NCBI GenBank assembly: GCA_017979445.1
Contig: CM030714.1
Location: 39,692,308-39,756,307 of the forward strand
DNA length: 64,000 nucleotides
Direction of reading: 5' to 3'
Source: Akebia trifoliata
Taxonomy: Eukaryota > Streptophyta > Magnoliopsida > Ranunculales > Lardizabalaceae
The notes below the pieces were generated by a model. That model was not told the origin of the DNA. It ran no database searches and saw only the letters and a program-made list of their open reading frames with translations. Of this stretch, positions 12,975 to 23,524 are shown one piece after another. The position numbers and the translations under genes were made by a program. Positions within the stretch are counted from its first letter, which is position 1. Every line of letters begins with the position of its first letter.

Positions 12975-13106
12975 CATGTTATTGTCTGTGGATGACAAGA
13001 GGAAGTGATCACCCCATATAGAAGGATGATAATTTGCAGATAGACGGATCACCTCCTCTTTCTTATTCTCAGGAGAAATGGGAGAACAAATCAAGGGTGA
13101 ACTCAT
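12975..13106 (-). CDS. TPS copy 1 exon 1
   Basis: 44 codons starting MSSPLICSPISPENKK and containing RLSANYHPSIWGDHF, the RRx8W-type motif. ATG at 13,106 is preceded by a TATA box about 70 bp upstream. Ends ATG|GTGAGC. Confidence 0.85.
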
Positions 13107-13174
13107 TCTCTATATGCAAGAAATCTCTCTCTCTACAAAATTAAGCTATACAAAATGAGAGGGTCATTCTTCAA

Positions 13175-13180
13175 TTTATA
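13175..13180 (-). promoter_or_regulatory. TATA box of TPS copy 1
   Basis: CCTATAAATTGAAG on the minus strand, about 70 bp before the ATG. Conserved exactly in copy 2 (34,575-34,580). Implies a 5' UTR of roughly 40 nt. Confidence 0.65.
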
Positions 13181-13443
13181 GGAGTGAATATTGGTCATCA
13201 CGACATCATCATCTTGATATATCGACATCACCAATTAAGTAATTCCAGTCTAACAAAAAACAAATAGTATTGATGAGACTTGTTAAGGTAAAGTTGTATG
13301 ATTTTAAAACACGATATTTCATCTTGTCCCCATCGATGCCAAGTTGATTCTGTCAAGTCTACTTGTCTCGAACAAGATAAACCAGTTTAACTTGGTTTAT
13401 AATATTTATTAATATATATATTTATATTAAAAAAAAGAGTCAT

Positions 13444-13559
13444 GCTGGGGTGATGGGGTGTCGTACACATTACCGTAGATGCTTTTCCGCGAGATATGAG
13501 TAAAAAGCATCAACAGTTATGTGCGCGTCACCTCTGTGTCTCCGTTTGTGTCATTCCAG
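13444..13559. repeat. Small MITE upstream of TPS copy 1 (first of three)
   Basis: Ends GCTGG...CCAG around a stem that includes gatgcttttccgcgag and its partner agcatcaaca. Present in copy 2 at about 34,860-34,977, where the first part is rearranged. Confidence 0.5.
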
Positions 13560-13587
13560 TATTTTCCTTCAAAAAATTATGAGTTGT

Positions 13588-13754
13588 GCCGGAGTAACAT
13601 TAAAATTGACTTGGATTCTCACATTCCTGATGTGGAAGTGCACACATAGCCATAGATGGTTTTTACTTGTATCTAGATGACAAGTGTCTATGATTCGTAC
13701 ATACATCCACATCAACAATGTGTAAATTGATGTCAATTTTAATGTTACTTCAGC
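13588..13754. repeat. Small MITE upstream of TPS copy 1 (second of three)
   Basis: Terminal inverted repeats with gagtaacattaaaattgac at the left and its complement at the right, ends GCCGG...CAGC. Matched in copy 2 at about 35,005-35,178. Confidence 0.65.
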
Positions 13755-14026
13755 ATTTTTCAAATTATATTTATCTTCCGTCACAAAATGGTACATTTAT
13801 TTAATAAAGAAATATTTAAATCATTAAAATAATTATCCAACGTATGTAAAAAGATGATTACTATCCAAAAGAGATGATCCACGCACGGACTATACATATC
13901 CCGCTCATTCTTGAACGATCCTAAGGTGGCCTGAGCAAGTTTTGCTGTTAATAGAGACAATGTCATTAATTCAAAGAATAAGTTTAACTAGCTAGGATGG
14001 GATCCAGCCATAAAAACTTGAGTCGT

Positions 14027-14186
14027 GCTGGAGCACAAGATTTATTGTGATTCTCACAATTCCAACGTGGACATATATACATAACCATAGATGATTTTTA
14101 CTCATATCACTCGTCAGGAAACACATTTATATGATTATGTGCACATCCCACGTCAAACTTGTGAGAATTACAATAAATACTTTAGC
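14027..14186. repeat. Small MITE upstream of TPS copy 1 (third of three)
   Basis: GCTGG at the left and TTTAGC at the right, with arms atttattgtgattctcac and its complement. Interior shares ccatagatgatttttactc with the other two, so all three are one family. Matched in copy 2 near 35,445-35,615. Confidence 0.6.
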
Positions 14187-14337
14187 GTTTTCCTAAAACT
14201 TTGAAGACTAGAAGGACATAAGCCCACCGTACATTAAATTTTATATATAATAATCATTAATTCAAGGAATGCATTTGACTAGTTAAGAGAGGGTCCTGCC
14301 ATAAAAACTTTGAAGAGACATAAGCCCACCTTGCATT

Positions 14338-14340
<3 letters not shown>

Positions 14341-14400
<60 letters not shown>
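14341..14400. repeat. (TA)n microsatellite, empty insertion site
   Basis: About 60 bp of TA repeat. At the same place copy 2 (35,778-38,640) carries 2.9 kb of palindromic MITEs, so this is the unoccupied version of that site. Confidence 0.85.
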
Positions 14401-14403
<3 letters not shown>

Positions 14404-15364
14404 TTTTCATTCGCCTTTGTTTTATGACTTAACGTTTGGATTGGACTGAATTGATAATCTCTATGGTGAGGAGAACACCCACACAAAAAATAGCCAATCT
14501 AAAACTTCTAACCCCCTAAAAAATGGTTTAGAATTATAGATCGTCGATTTTTTATTATTATTTTGTAAACCACTTTTGACAAGGTTAGAAATTTAAGATT
14601 TGACTAATTTTTTGTGAGGATGATCTCTATGATGACGAGATCATCCTCACAAAATATCAAGCCAATCTAAAACTTTCAAGTCATATTGTACAAAGGTGTT
14701 GGCTCCCTAACATTGGTTGTTGAATGCTACCAATATATATAAAGAGCCAACATTGGGAGTTAAAATTTGTCCTATATGACTTACAAGTTTCAGATTTTGC
14801 TGAATTTTTTTTTATGAGGATGACCTATATGATAAAGTGATCATCCTGAAGAAGAAAAAAAAAAATTAAGATCTAAAACTTCTAACCCCATCAAAAGTGA
14901 TTTACAATTAACGATAAAAATTTGAAAATTCACAATTCTAAATCACTTTTTATGGGGTTAGAAGTTTCAGATTGAGCCGATTTTTTATAAGGATGATCTC
15001 CTCGTCACAAAGATCATTATGACAAAACATCAACCCATTTCGAAACTTCTAACCCATATAAGAAAAAGGCATTGGATCTTTAACGTTAGTTGCCAAATGT
15101 TATCTATATAGCGTTCAACAACCAACGTTAAGGAGCTAGAATTTATCCTATATGACGTAAAAGTTTTGGATTGTGCTGATTTTTTGTGATGATGATCTCT
15201 ATGGTGAGGAGTTCATCTTCACTAAAAATCAACCCAATCCCAATAGTTTACAAGCCATTTTTATGAGGTTAGAAGTTTCATATTAGGCTAACTTTTTGTG
15301 ATGATGATATCTTAATCACAGAAATCATCCTCACAAAAAATCACCTCAATCCAAAACTTTTTAG
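14401..15364. repeat. Three degenerate palindromic MITEs
   Basis: Three diverged members of the palindromic family end to end (about 14,401-14,740, 14,741-15,120, 15,121-15,364). Each has the gttagaagttt...gctgattttt...gatgatctc core and its complement. A single TA tract follows. No gene. Confidence 0.6.
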
Positions 15365-15417
<53 letters not shown>

Positions 15418-15451
15418 ATATATATGTGTTGTGGTGGCGGGGGGGGGGGGG
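15365..15451. repeat. (TA)n tract and G13 run
   Basis: TA repeat to about 15,425, then gtgttgtggtggc and thirteen G at 15,439-15,451. The region from 14,604 to 15,456 is absent from copy 2. Confidence 0.8.
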
Positions 15452-15559
15452 AGATGCTAACATCAAGGCTTTATGGAGACGTTAACATTATCCAATACTT
15501 TTCTTTTCTAACAATACCCTCATCGTTTTGTCTTTTAGCAAAAAAGACAAGGGCATGTT

Positions 15560-15564
15560 AGTCT
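15560..15564. other. Target-site duplication AGTCT (left)
   Basis: Five bases repeated at 17,904-17,908, flanking the solo LTR. Copy 2 has a single AGTCT here (near 38,965), the expected empty site. Confidence 0.9.
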
Positions 15565-17903
15565 TGTAGATAGGTGGTTTTCGTCATTACGACGGCCACA
15601 TCTACGAAAATTTGGAGTCGCCACCATTCAAATTGTAAGTGGGTGTGAATGGTCATCCGATGTACATTTTTGCAAAAAGTGACATTTTTTGGCGTTAGTG
15701 ACTCACAATGGATAAGGGTTGATCGAACCTAGAGATTTGGGTAAGCGGTTCGGTTGGAGAAAAGGAAAGGGGTTAGGCACCCTTTTCTCCCCGCCAAGTG
15801 GCGGTAACCTCTACGTAACTCGGTCATTTTGATTGAAAATAAATAATAAAAAAAGGTGCCACGTGGGTACATTTGTACCCTAGATGAGATTTATTTTTGG
15901 CTCGATCATAGGATCATCTCATTGATGGAGATTATCCTTGTAAATCTAAGCCTTAAAGGCCATTCATTTTAAAATAAAATAAAAAAGGAAAGGAAGGGAT
16001 TTTAGAAGAGGGAGGAGGAGAGGATAGAGAGAGAGGGGGGGTATACTACAAACCCACCTTTTATCTTCAAGATCACTTTTTTTTTCTTTCTTTCTTCTTC
16101 TTCTTCTATGCTTCTTAGGTCCTTAATGGCATATGGGAGAATGTACCATTTTGTTTTTGTAGAAGATTAGTATGAGATTTGAGGAGAGATGAGGAGAGCT
16201 TTAAATTTTTTTTGTGTATAAAACTTGGTGAAACTTGGTAGTACTTGGTAACCATTTTTGGGATGAGAGGGGAGGTATTTATAGATGTTTGGGAGAAGTT
16301 TGGGGGTATAATGGGATGAAGAGTTGAGAGAATAGAGAATGGCATGAGTATTTGAAGTGAAAGGTGTGAAATTTAAAATGGAATGAAGGGTAAATGTGTA
16401 ATTAGTGAAAATGGGTGAAGTTTAGATCCAAATGGGTTGGATCCTACCCAAATCCATTTGGATAGAGTATTTGGTGGGATGAAATGAGTGATAGTTGATG
16501 GGGGGGAGTGGGGGTGTAAGAGGGTTGTTTAGAGAAGGAGTGTTAGGTTGGTTGATGAGGTGGGGTGTGTAGATTTAGGAGAATGGGTTGTGTAAGAGGT
16601 TGTTAAATTGGATTTTAGAAGGAGAGAGGGGATGATGCCATGTGGCATATGTGATTAGAGGATGAGGTGATGAAATTAGTTGATTGGTTGATGGTGGTTG
16701 TTTGATTAGAGAGAAGGGTGTGGGTTAGTTGGTTGATGATGAGGGAAGTATGGGTTGAGGTGATTTTGTTGGAGTGTTTTAAGGGAAAGTGATGGGATGA
16801 TATGTAGGGGATATGGGTGGTGATGTGGGTGGTTGATGATGTTAGAGAATGGTGATGGGTTAGGGTATGGGTTGAGGTGTGGGTGGTTGATGATGTTAGA
16901 GAATGGGGATAGGATAGGTTAAGGTAGGATATGGGTTGAGGTGATTTGGAGAGAGGTGATATGGGTTAGATGAATGTTTGTTTAGACATGGTAATGGGGA
17001 TGAGTGATTAGATGCGGGAGTGTGAATAGTGTGGTGATGGACATGTGTCATCTTTTGATGTTGAGGGTTGATTGGTTGATGTGGGTAATGGGTAATAGGT
17101 TAAAGTTATGGGTTAGGTAATGAGTTGGATATGGGTAATAGTTAGTGGGTTTTTAGTGTATTGGGCTTGGATTTATGAGGGTTATGGGTTATTTCGGGTT
17201 TGGATAAGGTTTGTTTGTGGGTTGGATTTTTGAGGGTGAGTTCACTTTAGGGTCTGGTGGTGTGGAATTGATTTTGGGTTGAGGGTAAGGTTAAAAATTA
17301 TTTTTAGGAAATGAATGAAGGTTTGTGGGCCTCGAAGGGGCTTAGCATGTTTGCGGATCTCGAGGTGAAACGGCGGGAGGTAGATGAGGGGTAGGTATCC
17401 CAAGTCTCACATTTTTATTTTTTTAATTTTTTTTTTTGAAATTTTTGAAATCATTGATTTGATTAAAATGCCACGTGTTGGTAAATCGAACTTTTTGGGT
17501 CCGTTTAAAGAGTTTCATCGATCGTTTGGTTCCTCGAATATAGAGGCGGAGCGGTGATGTTGATTACGTGTGGGATGGGTCATATCCCTTCTGGTGGGTC
17601 CCTTAGACCATTGGGTGGTCTTGGGGGTATCGATTTAATCAAAACTGTCATCGTTTAATGTTTTGGGCCTTAAAGGCCCGTTGGCCTATTTTGTCAGAAA
17701 ATTGATATTTCGAGTAGAGCAGAGCATGTCGAGCTCTTTAGTGGATCTACTAACCCATTGAGAGGTGTTAGAGGCTTGGATTTTGGCTAAAATGTCACAT
17801 TTTAATACTTCGGGCCTTCGAGGCCCCGTTGGTCAAATTTATCGGAAAATCACTATTTTTAGGCCCTTTCAAGTGAGGGCCCGTTCAAATTGAGGTATCT
17901 ACA
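15565..17903 (-). mobile_element. Solo LTR, Tat-type Ty3/gypsy, minus orientation
   Basis: 2,339 bp bounded by TGTAGATA...TATCTACA and a 5-bp duplication AGTCT. On the minus strand it starts TGTAGATACCTCAATTTG and near its end has GGTGGCGACTCC, a sequence typical of the 3' part of Tat LTRs. A TATA box (TCTATAAATACC, minus, 16,274-16,285) is followed by the transcribed part. From about 16,350 to 17,330 the plus strand is very rich in G and A/T and nearly lacks C. No internal coding sequence is attached, so it is what remains after LTR-LTR recombination. Confidence 0.88.
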
Positions 17904-17908
17904 AGTCT

Positions 17909-18984
17909 TTTATATAATAATACATTTATTATACCATTAATAAATGCATTTATTATATTAGCATTAATTACCAAAGCATTTAGTACAAAAAAAATATTTA
18001 ATTCAAAATACTTAAATGCTCATAATATTTATTATATAAACAAGCATTTATTGTGTAAAAGACTAATACATCCTTATCTTTCTCTCAAAAAGATACAATA
18101 AGGAGGGGTATTATTAAAAATAAAGAAATATTGGACAATGCTAACGTCTCTTGAGGTCTTGGACATTAGCATTCCCCTATCCATATATGAGTAGATATAT
18201 AGCTACTTCCCATTTTCACTCCCTAATTCTACACCCTTATCCTAGCATTCAATGAGTAAAATCAATAGTATAAGATAATGATGACATGACAGTTATATAA
18301 CTTGTTCTTACAGGGCTCGGCTTGGCACCTACTAAAAAGGATTTTACATGGAAGCATGATTCCTCCCCCCCTCCCAAATGAACAATTCAGATGCTCATAT
18401 TTGACACATCATCAAAGTTGCAAAAATTTGGTGTAGTGTTAAACATCAACCAATTGATGCTTTGTTAAAAAAAAAAAATTTAATTATGTAATTTTAAGTG
18501 CCCTACTCTTCATAAACCTTTAAGTGTAAAATTAAAATATATATATTCTTTAATAAGTGATCATAATAAGAAAAGTTTTCATTGATCGGAAAAATTATTT
18601 AGTCCAATAACATGAAGCCACCTATAGGCCTGTGGCGTTTAGGTCATACAACAAATCAAGTTTCTTAAGAATGATTTGCATATCATAATCAAAAAAAAAA
18701 AAAAAATTAGTTCTTTTGGAGGATGGATGTTGTTGATGTTTGATATTTTGAGGTAGGAGAACTTAAGGACCTAGTTGCACAAGTAATTGAATTCCAAACG
18801 ATTTATTTATTTATTTTTAAATAAATAATATCCATTATTTTGATGACGAATTAATATATATTATTGTTTTGGCTAAAACTAAATCCAACTCTTTATGATC
18901 ACCACATCTAGGGCCCAAGTTTTTTCAAATCTAAAAAATGTAAGGGGACAGCATGACATGATAGGGATTTATTATATATATATA
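17909..18984. other. Duplicated intergenic flank, no gene
   Basis: Matches 38,966-39,940 in copy 2 with small indels. AT-rich, no ORF with a recognisable domain. From about 18,885 to 18,984 the sequence is specific to this copy. Confidence 0.55.
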
Positions 18985-19346
18985 GGGAAATGTTCAACAA
19001 CAAACATTTTGGCAAAACATTTTTCAAAATATGGGTTAGAGGTTTTGGAATGGGCTGATTTTTGGTGAGGATGATCTCTACGGTGAGGAGATCATCATCA
19101 CCACATCATCAAAAATCAGCCAATTCTAAAACTTCTAACCCCATCAAAAATGATTTACAAAAAATGGATGGTCCACGATCTTTCAACTTGTAAACATGGG
19201 CTAGAAGTTTTGGAATGGGCTGATTTTTGGTGATGATGATCTCCTTACCGTAGAGATCATCCTCACCAAAAATCAGTCCATTCCAAAACCTCTAACCCAT
19301 GTTTTGAAAAATGTTTTGCCAAAATGTTTGTTGCTGAACGGGACCC
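18985..19346. repeat. Palindromic MULE-type MITE, full length
   Basis: 362 bp. Ends GGGAAATGTTCAACAACAAA and (complement) GGGTCCCGTTCAGCAACAAA. Inside are two hairpins of the gttagaggttttgg...gctgatttttggtgagg type around a central cacgatcttt spacer. Flanked by TA repeats. Confidence 0.8.
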
Positions 19347-19364
19347 ATATATATATATATATAT

Positions 19365-19753
19365 GGGAAATGTTCAACACCCTAAGCTTTAACCTACACT
19401 TTAACAAACGTGTTTTGTCCTGTATGGGTTAGAAGTTTTGGAATGGGCTGATTTTTAGTGAGGATGATCTCTATGATTAGAAGATCATCCTCACAAAAAA
19501 TCAGCCCATTCCGAAATTTTTAGCCCCATGTTTAGAAGTTGAAAAATTGTGGACCGTCCATTTTTTGTAAACCATTTTTTATGGGGTTAGAAGTTTTGGA
19601 ATGGGCTGATTTTTGGTGAGGATGATCTCCTCACCATAGAGATCATCCTCACCAAAAATAGGAGATCATCCTCACCAAAAATCAGACCATTCCAAAATGT
19701 CGAACCCATGTAGGACAAAACGCGTTTGTTAAAGTGTAGGGTAAAGCTTAGGT
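19365..19753. repeat. Palindromic MULE-type MITE
   Basis: Outer repeats built on aaagtgtagg...cctacactttaacaaacg; inner hairpins as in the rest of the family. The second hairpin carries a short internal duplication (aggagatcatcctcacc twice). Right end eroded. Confidence 0.75.
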
Positions 19754-19781
19754 TCCATTCACGCCGTGTAAAAAAGCAAGC

Positions 19782-20147
19782 TGCTATATAGCATCCACGT
19801 CATCATATTTTTTTAGACTTCATGCATTGAAAGGTAGGACACGGGTGTAAAATCAGGAAGAAAATGAGAAGTAGTTATGACCGACTCTATATATATTTGC
19901 TATATAACATCCACGTGATCATATTATTTTAGACCATGGATTTCATGCATTGAAAGGTAGGACAAGGGGGTGTAAAATCAGGAAGAAAATGATAGGTAGC
20001 GATGACCGACTCTATATATATCTGCTATATAGCATCCACGTCATCATATTATTTTAGACCATGGATTTCATGCAATGAAAGGTAGGACAAGGGTGTAAAA
20101 TCAGGAAGTAAAAATAAGAAGTAACTATGACCGACTCTATATATATA
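19782..20147. repeat. Three tandem repeats of about 120 bp
   Basis: Units start tgctatataRcatccacgt at 19,782, 19,898 and 20,023. Each carries ttcatgcattgaaaggtagg and cgactctatatat. Also three units in copy 2 (39,965, 40,090, 40,215), so the array predates the duplication. Confidence 0.85.
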
Positions 20148-20152
20148 TAAAA

Positions 20153-20538
20153 GATCGGATTATTTTGACAAAATCCTATATAATATTCTAGACAAACTTT
20201 TGTCTTATATGATTAAATTTTTTTGGAATGGACTGATTTTTGTGATGATGGTCTCTATAGTAAGTAGATCATTTTCACAAAAGATCAGCTAATTTTAAAA
20301 CTTCTAACCTCATGAAAAGTAGTTACAAACTAGCAGTAAAAAAAATGATGGTTCACGATTTTTTAATTTATAAAGTAGGGTTATAAATTTTAGAATTAAT
20401 TGATTTTTTGTGAAGATGATTTTCTCACCATAGAGATCATCCTCACAAAAATTCTGTATATTCCAGAATTTTTAGTCCATTTATGACAAAATACTTTGTC
20501 TAGAATGTTGTCTAAGATTTTGTCAAAAGAACGCTACC
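20153..20538. repeat. Palindromic MITE, diverged subfamily
   Basis: Outer arms gacaaaatcctatataatat and complement (gattttgtcaaa), inner hairpins degenerate. Shared with copy 2 at 42,863-43,249, so an older insertion. Confidence 0.7.
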
Positions 20539-21381
20539 TATGCACATACATTGAGAGAGATTTATTGGGCAAACTTATCTGTTATAGTTTTATTAAAAAT
20601 CTCTCCTACTTTACCAAGTTTGTTACCTAAACAAACCTTACTCTACTAATTGGACTAGCATGACTAACTTAGTAAGATTTACTAAGAGTCTTTGGGCCCA
20701 CATGAATTATCAAATTAGCAATCCAATACCACAACCTTTTAAATTTCATTAAAAAACTCAGATTAAAAAGAAAACGTTCAAAAAAAAAAAAAAATTAAAA
20801 CATTTTGAACTTGATGGTAAGTGTTGAAAATGATGGTTATTGAACTCCCAAATTCAAACTTAAAATTAACCTTCTTTTTTGATAAAATTTTTATTAAAGT
20901 TCCTTAAAACTTCATCTTTTATAATCCCGTGTCATCTTATTATGTTTTTGAATGTTACAAATTGAGACGGTTATAATCCACTCCAAGGTATGTTAAAACA
21001 AGATTTACTGGGTGACAAACTTGATAAAGTTATGTTTGGTGGATAACAAACTTCAAAAGATTAGGTTTCTATGGAGTTCTGAGAACTCCCAGGGATTTTT
21101 TTAATAAAATGCAACAGTTAGGTCTGCCCGATAAATCTCTCATATATATTTTATTACTTGGTGGATCTAAGCTCACCTCGTTCCATTAGTCCCGTCTTTA
21201 TATTAATCCAACAGCTTGCCTCACATTTATATATTTTACAATTATATTTAAAAAGAAATTTTATTTGTAGAGTGGGTATGATTGCTACGAATATGCATGC
21301 ACCTGATGTTCAACAGCAGCCAACATTATGCGTGCATTCTTCAATAATCAATTCGTTGACCAGTTAATTTGTATAAATTAT
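20539..21381. other. Duplicated intergenic flank, no gene
   Basis: Matches 43,250-44,100. The ORF at 21,158-21,367 also exists in copy 2 (43,880-44,089), but has no domain, and its similarity follows from the duplication alone. Confidence 0.5.
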
Positions 21382-21390
21382 ATTTTTTAA

Positions 21391-21742
21391 GGGAAATGTT
21401 CAGCAACAAACATTTTGGCAAAACATTTTTCAAAACATGGGTTAGAGGTTTTGGAATGGGCTGATTTTGGTGAGGATGATCTCTACGGTGAGGAGATCAT
21501 CATCACCAAAAATCAGCCCATACCAAAACTTCTAACCCCATCAAAAATGGTTTACAAAAAATGGACGGTCCACGATTTTTCAACTTGTAAACTGGGGCTA
21601 GAAGTTTTGGAATGGGCTGATTTTTGGTGAGGATGATCTCCTCACCGTAGAGATCACCTCACCAAAAATCAGCCTGTTCCAAAACCTCTAACCCATGTCT
21701 TGAAAAATGTTTTGCCAAAATGTTTGTTGCTGAACGGGACCC
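21391..21742. repeat. Palindromic MULE-type MITE with 9-bp TSD
   Basis: 352 bp, GGGAAATG...GGGACCC, flanked by perfect ATTTTTTAA at 21,382-21,390 and 21,743-21,751. The matching site in copy 2 (about 44,102-44,112) has a single ATTTTTAAA-like sequence and no element. A 9-bp duplication together with G-starting terminal repeats is the Mutator-like signature. Confidence 0.88.
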
Positions 21743-21918
21743 ATTTTTTAAAATATTATATTTGTTGAATGGGTCAGATAGCTACGTATCAATATGCATC
21801 ATAAGTTCCACAGCAGCCTGCTACTGTTGTTGTATATATTTAGCATAATTTTAGTGTTATATCTCATGTTCACTTCGTAATATGGCCTAGATATTTTTTT
21901 CTGTAAATATTTCAATTG

Positions 21919-22018
21919 NNNNNNNNNNNNNNNNNNNNNNNNNNNNNNNNNNNNNNNNNNNNNNNNNNNNNNNNNNNNNNNNNNNNNNNNNNNNNNNNNN
22001 NNNNNNNNNNNNNNNNNN
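21919..22018. other. Assembly gap (100 N)
   Basis: Exactly 100 N, a conventional scaffold gap of unknown true size. The duplicated block ends here; copy 2 continues from the same last bases at 44,415. Confidence 0.98.
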
Positions 22019-22871
22019 TTTAAGTGGTGACCCATTAATTTAAGTGGGACTCACATGATATTTAATAAAGAACCCTCTATCGGGGATCTTGAAGAATTAA
22101 AAATATAATTTAATAAAGAACCCTCCATTGAAGGGTTCTCCAAAAATTTTAAAAATTCTCATTTTACATAAGTCAAAATTCAAAAGTTAAAATTCAAATA
22201 AAACCTAAGTGAAACAACTTAACTTTATCTCTAAGAGACCTAATCAAAATCCTAATATCCAAAAAGCTCTTTAAAAATGAGTCTCCTCCACCTAAATTCG
22301 TAGGTCAAGAAAAACCTTAGGAAAGAGATGCCAAAATTTTTCTCAAGACTTCCCAAAACTCTAAATCTAAAGCCTTAAGTCCATACCTAATCTCAAACCC
22401 TATTTTTTCACTTAAAAAAAAAAACCTGAAAACTCTAAAAAAAATTCAAAAAAATCAAAAAATATTCAGATCTAAGAAAATAGAATCTCATCTCAGAGAT
22501 TGAAAACAAATATAAGGATGGAGATAAAAGTAGAAAGATTCACATAAGGAACGCTCTCCGCCAATTTATGAGGAAATCAACCGTCGCGTTCACCTAGATA
22601 AAGAAGGTAATCTTTTTATTTTGATTTTTAGGTTGTTTTTTCTTGCAATGTAAAATTTTTAAAAAAAGTAGAGACCGGCGTTCGCCGAGCAGGATTGGTA
22701 CCTAACACCTTCCAATCCCGTAACGTGATCTCCGGACCTTTTTTTTTTTTTGTAGTTCAGTACCTTTTACCCGTTTAAAGTCATATTTTGATTCGTAGAC
22801 TGTAAAATTAGGTGGCGACTTCCAAAAAATAAAAAGCGGATCCACACCCACGGATCAATGACACTTTCACA
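22019..22871 (+). repeat. 3' part of a Tat-type LTR
   Basis: Shares its first 540 bp with 432-960, then has an agagaccg...caccttc...cgtaacgtga block and ggtggcgacttcc, as in the LTR ending near 54,130. The start is lost in the gap and the end, near cactttcaca, is approximate. Confidence 0.6.
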
Positions 22872-23524
22872 ATCCAACTAACTAGTATGAGTTCATCTCT
22901 CAAAGCCCTCAACTACACCTCAATTCAACAATTCATTTAAACACCTAGATAAACCGTATGATAACATAGGTATCTACATTTTGTCTATAAAAACCAAGTT
23001 ACCAAGCTAAATGAAAGGGGGGGGGGGGAGTGGATAAGTTGGGAATGGGATTGGTTGGAATTGGGTGAGTTGAAAGTTGACTAGCTAAAAGTCTACAAGT
23101 AAAAAAATACTCTACAAGTTCACTGTAGATCTTCTCTTTTATTCATTTTCTTTCATCTGAATATTAACAAGATCGTCGAAGGAATGTTGCCAAATCCCAC
23201 ACCGAGGTCTTCAACCTTTTATAGTCGTCTCCAACCATTATGGATAGGAGAAGGTTATTCGAAAAAAGCTTGATCAAAATCAATGGTGAAATAAAGATCA
23301 TCAACACCATCCGAAAGAAAGTACATTTGGAGGAATGGAATGATAGATTTGGAGGTCCAACTCAAAACCAACTAGCAATGAGTGGGGAGGCCTAGGAGCT
23401 TATATGGAGAGAGACAAGGCAATTTGTGTCCGATGTGGGACTAAACTCAATAGGCCCCCACATGTGTAGACCAAACTAAGCTATAACACGTGGAGATATG
23501 AATTGGGTGACATGGAGGAGAGAA
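22872..23524. other. Intergenic or repeat-derived, no gene
   Basis: Contains a G11-12 run near 23,016-23,030 and tgtgggactaaactcaatag near 23,440. No protein domain found. Confidence 0.4.

Larger units (their letters stand above)
8517..13106 (-). pseudogene. TPS-a sesquiterpene synthase, copy 1, pseudogene
   Basis: Seven-exon class I terpene synthase. The family ionises farnesyl diphosphate with Mg2+ and cyclises it to sesquiterpenes in the cytosol. The short N-terminus before the RLx8W motif (second Arg of RRx8W is Leu) has no plastid transit peptide. Exons on the minus strand: 12975-13106, 12515-12797, 10734-11105, 9542-9760, 9315-9452, 8967-9215, 8517-8810. All introns are GT-AG, and exons 4 and 6 have the typical TPS lengths of 219 and 249 bp. 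RDR, DDIYD and the NSE/DTE motif (DDVRTDE then VE across the exon 6/7 join) are present. Lesions: 1-bp loss in exon 3 (about 10,845), net 2-bp loss in exon 5 creating TAA (about 9,437-9,442), and 1-bp gain later in exon 5 (about 9,330). Compared with copy 2, exons 1-3 are nearly identical and exons 4-7 diverged. Product specificity cannot be told. Confidence 0.9.
15447..18177. repeat. MITE split by a solo LTR
   Basis: Left terminal repeat GAGATGCTAACATC ... GAGACGTTAACATTATCC; the right end carries the complement and finishes ACATTAGCATTCCCC. About 390 bp of element once the LTR at 15,565-17,903 is set aside. The unsplit version is at 38,862-39,245. Confidence 0.7.

Noticed and set aside
9315..13106. 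TPS copy 1 as a functional gene with alternative splicing around the lesions
   Set aside because: Splice sites and exon lengths match the family exactly, and the lesions are inside exons. No alternative GT-AG pair nearby would restore frame at all three.
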